Assembly: GCA_002633025.1 (NCBI GenBank)
Contig: NMRB01000722.1
Span: forward strand, 23,698-87,697
DNA from: Notospermus geniculatus
Lineage: Eukaryota; Nemertea; Pilidiophora; Heteronemertea; Lineidae
Length of the DNA: 64,000 bases
Direction: 5' to 3'
Positions 27,722 through 36,196 of this stretch are shown here, one piece after another. Both the position numbers and the translations under genes were made by a program. The notes below the pieces were generated by a model. That model was given only the letters and a program-made list of their open reading frames with translations. It was not told where the DNA came from and searched no databases. How positions within the stretch are numbered: position 1 is the first letter of the stretch; every line of letters starts with the position of its first letter.

Positions 27722-28022
27722 CTACAATATACAAAACAGGAGCGAGTTAGACAGGGCACAGGTCAATGACAACAGGCTGGAGGGTTTGGGAAGGTTTCAG
27801 GGGTCAATTTGATGGGGTATCGGAGAAATCAGCCGTGGGACGCGCCTGTCAAAACGCAACATTTGGAAGTTTTCTTACCTCTTCGCTTTCAGTGACTAGA
27901 CCTAATTTGTCCTCTGATAAATTTTCTGAAGATCTTTTTTCCTCCTCGCCTTCATCCTTATATACTTTGACCTCATCAGTCGAGGCTAGATCTTCGCCGC
28001 CGCTAGAATTCACGTGCGGCAT
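3754..28022 (-). CDS. TCF7L2: TCF/LEF transcription factor, N-terminal part (spliced, 3 exons in window)
   Basis: HMG-box DNA-binding factor that recruits beta-catenin to Wnt target genes and acts in the nucleus. Three minus-strand exons (27879-28022, 27661-27721, 3754-3851; 144, 61 and 98 nt) join in one frame to 101 codons. Exon 1 opens with [17 protein letters not shown] and continues with [18 protein letters not shown], matching the conserved N-terminal beta-catenin-binding domain of TCF/LEF proteins (DE..., [FY]KDEG, SSEN). Exon 2 is a Ser/Asp/Gln-rich linker. Exon 3 carries [18 protein letters not shown], resembling the Pro/Tyr-rich segment after the binding domain. The HMG box and C-terminus are outside the window. 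Most invertebrates have a single TCF gene, so the symbol names only the family (TCF7, TCF7L1, TCF7L2, LEF1). Family identity is firm for exon 1; the membership of exon 3 rests on splice phase and composition. Confidence 0.88.
4598..4800. mobile_element. Decayed pogo-like MITE
   Basis: The left end TAGTAGAACCTCCCT and the right end, read inverted (TACAATGGTACCTCCCT), resemble the CAGTGGAACCTC termini of the clearer copy at 17516-17693. The interior has the same GGACA/TCCTTA phrasing. Ends at TA dinucleotides agree with TA-target Tc1/mariner/pogo elements. It is strongly diverged. Confidence 0.45.
8959..9152. repeat. Compound tetranucleotide microsatellite (CTGT/CCGT/CCAT)
   Basis: Runs of CTGT pass into CCGT and CCAT at 8959-9016, then return as CTGT at about 9086-9102 and as CTGT followed by CCAT at 9121-9152. 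The apparent 165-codon frame across this region is a translation of the repeat, not a gene. Confidence 0.9.
10681..10810 (-). repeat. tRNA-related SINE copy
   Basis: On the minus strand there is a polymerase III B-box-like word, GGTTCGATTCC, followed by ATGTGATAGAGAG and then the complement of GTAGGAGGAAACTGGAG. The same order recurs at 11668, 13377, 48467, 56535, 59266 and 60047, so this is a dispersed family with a tRNA-like head. Confidence 0.75.
11460..11667. mobile_element. MITE with CAGTGTTCTC inverted termini (hAT-like)
   Basis: The left end CAGTGTTCTCTGCATGG and the inverted right end CAGTGTTCTCCGCAGGA match at 15 of 17 positions. TGTAG flanks both ends directly. Inside, CCACCCTACCTTA recurs several times in both arms. 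There is no transposase frame. CAGTG-type termini suggest a hAT relative, but the 5-bp flank is shorter than the usual 8-bp hAT duplication. Confidence 0.65.
11668..11800 (-). repeat. tRNA-related SINE copy
   Basis: This copy shares GTAGGAGGAAACC, TATCACACAGACC, a degenerate B box (GGGAATCAAACC on the plus strand) and the terminal CCTCACAGGTGAGAGGC block with the other copies. It abuts the right end of the element at 11460-11667. Confidence 0.65.
13377..13523 (-). repeat. tRNA-related SINE copy, near full length
   Basis: Read on the minus strand it begins CTGTCGAAGTGGCACAGTG (A-box-like), then GCGCCTGTCACCTCTGAGG, a B-box-like GGTGCAATCCCGG, TCTTCATGTGATAGAG, and ends near TTTCCTTCCGC. It is one of the most complete copies in the window. 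Confidence 0.7.
15683..16097. mobile_element. Non-autonomous DNA element with roughly 40-bp inverted termini
   Basis: The left end reads GCAGCACACGACTGGCCGCC, then AACTTCGGCGTCCAGAGGC. The right end, read inverted, gives AGCAGCACTGGCCACCAAAT, then CTGGCGTCCAGAAGCG. GGCGTC words recur within it. No transposase frame is present. Confidence 0.65.
17516..17693. mobile_element. pogo/Tc1-type MITE with TA target duplication
   Basis: CAGTGGAACCTCCCTTAA at the left end and the inverted CAGTGGAACCTCTCTATTAA at the right end are flanked by TA on both sides (17514-17515, 17694-17695). The interior repeats CTCTAATCAGGACAGC and a diverged form, followed by CAGTCCC in both. This is typical of short TA-inserting elements. 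Confidence 0.8.
20277..20376. repeat. Foldback element, exact 34-bp arms
   Basis: The arm 20277-20310 (CAGGAAGTCAATTTCCAGAA then TCTTAGCAAATTTT) is repeated exactly inverted at 20343-20376, with a 32-base loop containing CGACCCCAACCGGGG. It belongs to the same family as 39970-40153 and the fragments at about 11831 and 36561. Confidence 0.85.
27661..27721 (-). CDS. TCF7L2: TCF/LEF exon 2
   Basis: A 61-nt exon between the acceptor attgtag and the donor gtgagtag. It encodes [20 protein letters not shown] plus the first base of a Gly codon. It is a flexible Ser/Gln/Asp linker directly after the beta-catenin-binding domain. Intron 1 is only 157 bp. Confidence 0.88.
27879..28022 (-). CDS. TCF7L2: TCF/LEF exon 1, beta-catenin-binding domain
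   Basis: The start codon is at 28022-28020 in the context TTTGCG-ATG (purine at -3). The exon has 48 codons in phase 0 with donor gtaagaaa. [17 protein letters not shown] is followed by the acidic [10 protein letters not shown] and SSENLSED blocks. In TCF proteins this region lies along the beta-catenin armadillo groove; the [FY]KDEG block and nearby acidic residues are the conserved contacts. Confidence 0.95.
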
Positions 28023-28400
28023 CGCAAAAAGTTAGTAAAAATCCCTTATAGAACGCGCACCACTGTGCAACCACGCTTCAAATCCAATCCGCCATGTAAA
28101 ATGTCCCCCTGCCAAAATCGGCCGTAATCACAGCTGAGGGCCAGTTCAGACCAATCAACAACGCTCTTACATCCGTATTCGGCCACTGGCTGTTCCTATT
28201 ATTATTCAAAGTAGAGAGCTTCACAGATCCTACTACACTACTCGGAATTTTTCGACTGCTGATAACATCAAAGGACAAAGCATTCTTTTGATTGACAACC
28301 GGGGAGAAGAAATGTCAATCAATTAAGATTAGGTACCGTTAAACCAATCAGAATGCGCTGTGGGCATGCGTCATGAATAATAAAAGCGTAGCCAATAAAA
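28023..28400 (-). promoter_or_regulatory. Probable TCF/LEF proximal upstream region
   Basis: This is the sequence directly 5' of the TCF/LEF start codon. No TATA box is obvious near the start. CCAAT words occur at 28151-28155, 28344-28348 and 28392-28396. A word fitting the TCF/LEF site SCTTTGWWS, CCTTTGATG on the minus strand, sits at 28266-28274. The transcription start cannot be placed from sequence alone. Confidence 0.4.
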
Positions 28401-29852
28401 CAGATCTGACAACCGTGGCGCGTGTTTGTAGTATAGAGCTATCTGCACAGTATCTGGTTAGATCACTATTTTTTGATTTGGGTGTCGCAGCCGACCATTT
28501 TTCACCTGGAATTATTATTCAGGTTAATTCATGTTTCAAAAATGAACGAAATTTTGAAAGGCACGATTTTTTGACATATTTTACAGATATTCTTTATTAA
28601 TATGGAAATTGTGACTTCTCATTATTTCTTTGATGTTTACCGACAACTATCAGCCGAACAGTTGAAATGGAAATGTTTGAGGAAAATTAATTTGTAAATG
28701 TGTTTATTTTGCAAGTTGTGTTATGTTGCATTATTTGGCTCAGGAATACAGTGGCGTAATGGCCAAGGGATTATTACAATATACATCTACAATTTGACAT
28801 TTTGACGTGACCTATGCTTAAACGCAAGCCTCCTGTGTTTATGCACTGGAGTGGGAGTGCTGGTCGGTCTCTTTGATCTTCGTCGGCGCCTTTGTATGCC
28901 CATATATGGGGAGCGCAAATCCAACCCCTGCAAATTAGTCAGTAGAGCCATCTGGTGGTAATTGTTGAAACCCGATCGGCATATGCCTGGCGAACCAGGA
29001 TGAACAACACCAGGCCCTCGTCTTCTTCGATCCTTGCAGCCAGAAGGATGGTGCCGTCTGGTTGAAATTTGTTTGAAATTTTTATACTCTCTCCTCATTC
29101 AATCATTTTAATTGCTGGCAACGTGTTAACCGCTCTACGTGCTAGCCGCTCTAATTTTATTTGTCTTCAGGGCCGCATCTAGATTTTGCAACGGTCGGGG
29201 GGGGGGGCGTATATGTTAGTAATTTTGCGAAGTTTTTTGCCATTTTGCGGCGAAAATCTGCATGTTAAACTCGTTTTTCGTGTCATCTTGGGGAGGGGGG
29301 GGGGGAGAGATTTGCCATCTAATTGTAGACTTTTTGTTATCGCGTAATGCTGTTCATTTTATGTAAAATTTGAAATGCATTATCCCCAGTCGTATATTCT
29401 CCAGTCTGGAGGTCTTTGATGAATACATATAATATTAATATATCTATATTTTAATTATAATTATCATATCTATATAAATAAAGCATGCGTCAAAATTAAT
29501 TATTATTTACCTTCTGAAAAAGTAGTTCCTATCAGCTTCATAGTGCGTTTTATAATTTCAGCGTTGGCCTAGTTTTTTCGCATGGCCTAGTAGGACAAGG
29601 AACCTCGACACAAATTGATTCAAAAGAAAAAAGTTTTCTATTTGAAATCGAACCGATACAAGAAAATCACATAGAGCAATGCGGTAAATTGATACTGTAG
29701 AGAATTGTACATTGTATGCCAATATCTTTACCTAACCCCAGGCTAGCAGCAATTTAGTTTTTTTCCTCTAGATGTAATTTTCCTCGTTTCATTTTCAATA
29801 TATCAATATTGATAAAGTACAAACGTACATGCTGTAACAAGTTTACTGTGAT
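28401..29852. other. Intergenic DNA upstream of TCF/LEF
   Basis: No gene is recognised. CTTTGATC/G words occur at 28628, 28871 and 29414. A minus-strand TATAAAAA at about 29079 is followed by a 103-codon basic frame (28787-29098) that I cannot identify; it may be repeat-derived. Two poly-G tracts lie at about 29197-29208 and 29290-29305. Confidence 0.5.
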
Positions 29853-29962
29853 GGGAATTGAAGATAATATAAGATTCAGGGCCCACATTCATAAAACCTT
29901 GCTAGCTGGGAATTGAAGATAATATAAGATTCAGGGCCCATATTCATAAAACCTTGCTAGCT
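29853..29962 (+). repeat. 55-bp tandem duplication, two units
   Basis: GGGAATTGAAGATAATATAA followed by GATTCAGGGCCCA and ATTCATAAAACCTTGCTAGCT occurs at 29853-29907 and again at 29908-29962 with one difference. This is a recent local duplication. Confidence 0.9.
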
Positions 29963-30268
29963 TAATCGGTTGCTAGTTGTGTACATTGGCCTGTGCAAAC
30001 TAGGCACTTTAGCAAGTACATGCAACTAAAATGGCCCATACAGGTGCAATATTATTGTACAATATGAGTATTGATCGTGTGGGCGGCTTTGTGATGGGCC
30101 CAGGTCATTCCGTTAGCTCAGAAAGGATCGGACGGAGATGTCTTGAAGACCCTGTTTGTGAGGATGTTAAAGCGCCACTGTCTGTTGGTTTTCTATGTCC
30201 TGGCGGCCAACGTAACCTTTGACCTTTCGGCAACCTCGTTTATAGGTTTACAGACGCGATCAATGTAC

Positions 30269-31183
30269 AGTCTTTGACAAAAGTTTATCTCCACCTGATA
30301 CCTTGAATATTTCAGATACTACTGGGCCAATTTTAACACGGTTTGTTCCACATGAAAGTATATCTTGTTGGTAATATTTCTGCATCAAAGTTTTGGATAT
30401 TTCGAAATATCGTAATTATGTAAGAACTCATCAGAAAAAAACACTATCAATCAAAATTTTTATTATGTATTTTTTTTTGACTTTTGCAGCTTTGATAGAG
30501 TGGAAGCTTCTAAAGACTTTGATATTTCATCAAAATCTGTTGAATGGTTGCTGAGATATGTGAGATTATCAAAATTTCGATAATTTAAAAATTTCAAATT
30601 TTTCACAAAACTTTGACATCAGTAGACAGCTCACCATAGACAGAGCTCACCTAAAAATGTAGAAGTATGAAGTGTTGGAACTTTTAGTGTAAACTGGTTA
30701 GAAGTTAGGCATGATTTTCAAAATATCAACATTATGATATTTTGAAAAACATGCAATATTTCTTCACAAATAATGCAAACAGTCCCCAAATTTTGTAAAC
30801 CCATATTCTGAGGTGAGCTTTATCTAATGGCATCAAAATTTCCTGAAAAGCACGAAAATCTCAGATTATCAAAATTTTGATAATCTCGAATATCTCAGTC
30901 AGCAACCACTCAACATATTTTGAAGAAACAAAGCCCCAAATCCTTAGCAAATTCCACTCTATCAAAACTGCAACAAAAAATATCACACAAAAATTACAGT
31001 AATAAAAATTGATTTTTAGTGTTTTTTTCTGGTGAGCTATTACATAATTACGATATTTCGAAATATCCAAAATTTTGATGCAGAAATCTGACCAACAAGA
31101 TATACTTTCATCTGGTACAAACTGGCCCAGTAGTATTTGAAATATTCAAGGTATCAGGTGGAGATAAACTTTTGTCAAAGACT
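30269..31183. repeat. Large foldback (about 915 bp) with arms over 400 bp
   Basis: The left arm starts GTCTTTGACAAAAGTTTATC and the right arm ends with its complement. ATACCTTGAATATTTC, AAGTATATCTTGTTGG, GGATATTTCGAAATATCGTA and GTTGCTGAGATAT all recur in inverted order across a centre near 30727 (CAAAATATCA and TGATATTTTG). The arms differ by scattered substitutions and indels. There is no long frame. It looks like an old foldback transposon or MITE. Confidence 0.85.
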
Positions 31184-31196
31184 CTACACCGTCTTC

Positions 31197-31240
31197 CCTT
31201 GGAGGAATTATACTTGACGTCAAGTACAATTCCTCCAAGG
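31197..31240. repeat. 44-bp palindrome with nested TGACGTCA
   Basis: CCTTGGAGGAATTATACTTG, then ACGT, then CAAGTACAATTCCTCCAAGG: the arms pair with one mismatch. The centre is ACTTGACGTCAAGT. The outer part matches the perfect palindrome at 40952-40977. Confidence 0.85.
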
Positions 31241-31349
31241 TACCACAGCGCTAATTAAATGGTGGCGAGGTTGATCATGATCTGGTGCATCGGGACGTTG
31301 CAATGCACGCTCGACAAAACTGCTCAAATCTGTCTTTCAATGAGCTAAT

Positions 31350-31605
31350 GCCCCCATCACACTGAGCTAGTTCTCAGTACGTTCTTGAAAAATGTTGCCG
31401 AACGGACTCAAACTGTGTGCGAGCGGAGTTGACGTAGTGACAACTTTTTACAGTCTTTTTACGAACTTCATGGACGGGCACGGACGGGAAGGGTGCTCCA
31501 GAACATCGAGGCATTATTGGCCAACATTACACGTTCTAGTCCGTTTTACAATGTTTTTAGGACGGGACAGGACGTTTTGAGAACTACTTCAGTGTGACAG
31601 TACCT
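31350..31605. mobile_element. Non-autonomous element with about 30-bp inverted termini
   Basis: TCACACTGAGCTAGTTCTCA followed by GTACGT near the left end pairs with ACGTTTTGAGAACTAC then TTCAGTGTGA at the right end (31572-31597). The interior contains ACGGACGGG-type words and no transposase. Confidence 0.6.
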
Positions 31606-31650
31606 TTAGTCATCAATGTCACCAGTGGTTGGTGTGAAGCTGCGGGAAGT

Positions 31651-31993
31651 CTCTTGTGGTGGCTGTAAACCCTGCCCCGGGACCCATTCCATTTCTCAAG
31701 AGAAAAATTTTCCGTTGATAATCATCTGATCAAAAAGAGACCTCATCGTAGATTCACCTCTTCGCAAGTATTGCAAGTTGGATGATTATAGAAAAATGAT
31801 GGTGGTGGTGGGGGGGGGGGGGNGCCTCTTGTGGTGGCTGTAAACCCTGCCCCGGGACCCATTCCATTTCTCAAGAGAAATATTTTCTGTTGATAATCAT
31901 CTGATCAAAAAGAGACCTCGTCCTTGATTCAGCTCTTCGCAAATATTGCAAGTTGGATGATTATAAAAAATGATGATGGTTGGGGGGGGAGGG
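31651..31993 (+). repeat. 175-bp tandem duplication ending in poly-G
   Basis: The unit starting CTCTTGTGGTGGCTGTAAAC occurs at 31651 and again at 31826. Both end with AATGATGGT-like sequence and a run of G. The first G run contains an N at 31823, so its length is uncertain. Confidence 0.85.
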
Positions 31994-32235
31994 GGCGTCG
32001 AAGGCATGACCCCCTACATGCCATCCGCGTTCATGCATTGGCGTCACCTGCGATTGCCACACTCTCCAATTCACGAAAGCGGCTTTAACTTCCACGTTGA
32101 ATTATATTTCATTCCCAGTCTATATACGTTGTAGGACATGAATTGCATGGGTAGATTGTGACAAACGAACATTTTTTTTTGTATCTTAATTTTCACCGAC
32201 TCAGGATGAAACCAAATTTTTCTTCCCAATTTGAT

Positions 32236-34158
32236 GTCTTCTGACATCGGGAAGAATTTAGTATTTTGGCTTCTGGCTCTTGATGATCACTCAGGATTTT
32301 TCGGAGCAACATCGGGTACCTCTATGCTGTATGGATACGGGCCTCAGGCTGAAGATAGGTTGCGCATGCTTTCCGACTCCGACTCCTATGGCAAGCGGTT
32401 TGTCCATTTATTCCATAAACTGAGTTTTTGCTCTGGAAACTTAGTTTATGGGTCCAAAAACTAAGTTTTTGCTCGCATAACTCGGGTTTTGCTCTTGGAA
32501 CTCATGTTTCAAATCCAGAACTGTAGTTCCAACATCAGATGGACAAAAAGTTAGTTTCTGCTCGGCAAAAACTCAGTTTTATGGATGGTACGGCCAGAAA
32601 CTTATAGTTTATGCGGCTAAAAACTTAGTCGGCGTCGGAGTCGGGCCGCTGCGCAACCTCTCTACGTGGAGCAGTGCCTTTATTCTTGAAAGGCAGATAA
32701 TGACAAAACAAAATTTATTTCGTCCTGACCAAGCCTTTGATGAAGGGTTAGTACGGCACTTTAAAAATACGGCCTATTGATCAGAAACCCGTCCTTTTTC
32801 CAGAGGCACCGGACCTCCTTCGAATTTTCGGCCCTGCTTGCCTATATTATTCTGGTGCGCCAGTTGGACCTCCCGTCGATAGGTCTGTCCATAGCAAACA
32901 TTTGCAATCCGCCCAAAACTCACGGCAAAGGATCACACTAATCTGTCCTAGAAAACCACCACAGGTCAGATGCATGGACAACCATTATAGTCATCAAAAT
33001 CAGTCACCAAATAGGCGCGCTATTTTGAAAATGTTCAGTTTGCAACGATCAATTTCCCCGGTCAATTTCACGATTGAAATTCACATATCAAAATTCAAAA
33101 TTATCATAAGTGTGGTTATGTCAAACATTCCGGTATTGAGGATATGAACGCGCACAATAACCAGAAGTCAGAGGGCCGACCTCTTAATGTTCTATCAAAA
33201 CAATGTATGCAATTGTGAATTAATAAATTAATTCTGAAACCATGTGGTGAAATAACGAAGATGTTAGCAAAGTTAGGCAGACCCCCCCCCCTCGAGAATT
33301 GTGTAGAATTTGTGGCCTTGTGATTCAATCCATGCGTTGGTATATTGAGGATTTCGTAAACTAAAGGAGCCTATATACCGAACAAATCCGATGCATGGGA
33401 AAATGTATAATTTTTTGGAACAATGAACTTGTTTGTAATTTGTAATTTGTGCCGGTGAATTAAGGGGACGAGTCTCTTAATCTAATGATAGTAAAACTAA
33501 TTGTCAAATGGTGAAACTGATTGTGATTGTGTCTGACCTTAGTGTAACCTCAATATTGTGGATAGATGGAGTTTATTTGTAAAATATAAATGATTGTTTG
33601 AAATGGTAATTTCAAAGTACATTCCAGACGTCATGCGTTCGTACCCGATCAAAATGAAGTTAGAAATTGGACGCTCGTTTTGTGGGATGAAGGTTGCAAT
33701 AAACTCTGATAGAGAGAAATAACCGAACTCCTTAATAACACCTAAAAAGTGTCAGTTATTTTGGGACCGACCTCTACCAATGTTGAACAAACGAAGTATT
33801 TTTCAAGTAAAAAGTAACTATAAATAGACTAGAAAGTGAGACCCCACGGACTGTCGTCAACTCGTGGACGTATAGGAACCAAAATAACCGACCTCCTTAG
33901 GAAAAATTACACCATAAACTATGTATCTTATTTTGGGATTCAATCGATTGATATCTGGAGCGCGTGGATGTGATCGTCTGCGTAAATGAATGATCAATAT
34001 TCCAGGTACGCAGTACCAGCTTGACCCCTCCTTTGGCTCCAGTATTGATTGCCACGCCCGGGAAATATTGACGTCACGAATCGACGTTCATCAGATAGTT
34101 TTCACTCTCGCCAGAGAAATTTTAGTTCCGTTTCTTGCGTATAGAGGGTAACCTGGTT
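32236..34158 (+). repeat. Direct segmental duplication, copy 1
   Basis: It starts GTCTTCTGACATCGGGAAGA and ends TAACCTGGTT directly at the assembly gap. Copy 2 (34530-36196) matches it almost base for base over roughly 33040-34158 versus 35122-36196, with a few short indels, and more loosely in the first third. Copy 1 carries an extra foldback block of about 300 bp (32359-32658). Confidence 0.9.
32359..32658. repeat. Foldback insertion in duplication copy 1
   Basis: GGTTGCGCATGC followed by CCGACTCCGACTCC at the left pairs with GGCGTCGGAGTCGGGC then GCGCAACC at the right. The interior has repeated AAACT.AGTTTTTGCTC words in both orientations. Most of it is missing from copy 2. Confidence 0.65.
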
Positions 34159-34250
34159 NNNNNNNNNNNNNNNNNNNNNNNNNNNNNNNNNNNNNNNNNN
34201 NNNNNNNNNNNNNNNNNNNNNNNNNNNNNNNNNNNNNNNNNNNNNNNNNN
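34159..34250. other. Assembly gap (92 N)
   Basis: A run of N directly after the end of duplication copy 1. The reading frames listed across it are artefacts. Confidence 0.99.
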
Positions 34251-34529
34251 TTTTTTGTTGGAAAGGGTTGAAGTCACCGATTCTGATGTCAACAACAAAA
34301 TGAAGGTTATATCCTTCAACAACTATGATGAAGGCAAGGGTTAATTTGGTACCCAAGCAAAAAGATGCACACAAACGCACCGCAGCATAGCAGAGCATCA
34401 TCTGCACCACTTCAGCTGACCTACATGTGACTGGGTTTACGAGCCTGACCTCACTTCACCATAATCAGTGCCAGATGCAGAGCTCAAATGAGCGCTGGCT
34501 GAATGTTTACCATGGATTTTAGGTAGGAC

Positions 34530-36196
34530 TGTCTTCTGACTTCGGGAAGAATTAGTATTTTAACTCGCTCTTGATGATCACTCAGGACATTTCGGAAAGC
34601 AGCAACATCGGGTATGCAGTATGGATATGGGCCCGGGTTGAGGGTATTAGCGCCCCCGACTCGCACGTGGAGCAGTGCCTTTATTCTTGAAGCAAAAATA
34701 GATACTATTTTTGTTGAAGGCAGATAAATGACAAAAAAACAATTTATTCCCTCCTATGACCAGGAGTGAGTCACTACCCAGGCCTTTGCTGAAGGGTTAG
34801 TACAGTGGCAATTTAAAAATACGGCCTACTGGATCAGAAACCGTATCCTTTTTCCAGAGGTAGCAGACCTCCTTCGAATTTTCGATCGGTCCTGTTTGCC
34901 CATTATTCTGGTGCGCCAGTTGGACCTTCCGGCGCTAGGCCTGTCCACAGCGAATATCTGCCATCGCCAAAAACTCCTGGGCAAGGAACACGCGTTAGTT
35001 ACCTAATCTGGCCTAGAAAACCACCGCAGGTCACGCGCAAGAACAACCATAGTCATCAATATCAGTCACCAAATAGGCGCGCTTTCGTCGGTTTCACATT
35101 TTGAAAATGTTCAGTTGGCAACGATCAACTTCACGATTGAAATTCACATATCAAAATTCAAAATTATCATAAGTGTGGTTGTGTCAAACATTGAGGATAT
35201 GAATGCGCACAATAACCAGAAGTTAGAGGGCCGACCTCTTAATGTTCTATCAAAACAATGTATGCAATTGTGAATTAATAAATTAATTCTGAAACCATGT
35301 GGTGAAATAACGAAGATGTTAGCAAAGTTAGGCAGACCCCCCCCCTCGAGAATTGTGTAGAATTTGTGGCCTTGTGATTCAATCCATGCGTTGGTATATT
35401 GAGGATTTCGTAAACTAAAGGAGCCTATACCGAACAAATCCGATGCATGGGAAAATGTATAATTTTTTGGAACAATGAACTTGTTTGTAATTTGTAATTT
35501 GTGCCGGTGAATTAAGGACGAGTCTGTTAATCTAATGATAGTAAAAACTAATTGTAAAATGGTGAAACTGATTGTGATTGTGTCTGACCTTAGTGTAACC
35601 TCAATATTGTGGATAGATGGAGTTTATTTGTAAAATATAAATGATTGTTTGAAATGGTAATTTCAAAGTACATTCCAGCCGCCATGCGTTCGTACCCGAT
35701 CAAAATGAAGTTAGAAATTGGACGCTCGTTTTGTGGGATGAAGGTTGCAATAAACTCTGAGCAGATGGAGAGAAATAACCGAAAGTGTCAGTTATTTTGG
35801 GACCGACCTCTACCAATGTTGAACAAACGAAGTATTTTTCAAGTAAAAAGTAACTATAAATAGACTAGAAAGTGAGACCCCACGGACTGTCGTCAACTCG
35901 TGGACGTATAGGAACCAAAATAACTGACCTCCTTAGGAAAAATTACACCATTAAAACTATGTATCTTATTTTGGGATTCAATCGATTGATATCTGGAGCG
36001 CGTGGATGTGATCGTCTGCGTAAATGAATGATCAATATTCCAGGTACGCAGTACCAGCTTGACCCCTCCTTTGGCTCCAGTATTGATTGCCACGCCCGGG
36101 AAATATTGACGTCACGAATCGACGTTCATCAGATAGTTTTCACTCTCGCCAGAGAAATTTTAGTTCCGTTTCTTGCGTATAGAGGGTAACCTGGTT
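34530..36196 (+). repeat. Direct segmental duplication, copy 2
   Basis: It matches copy 1 (32236-34158), beginning GTCTTCTGAC and ending TAACCTGGTT, after which the sequence continues uniquely. The high identity and the gap at the end of copy 1 allow either a recent duplication or two haplotypes placed in tandem. Confidence 0.9.

Noticed and set aside
29853-29962. Possible repeat array
   Set aside because: Only two adjacent units without spacers in animal DNA; not a CRISPR.
34102-34410. Frames running across the N gap
   Set aside because: They include unknown bases and cannot be genes on this evidence.
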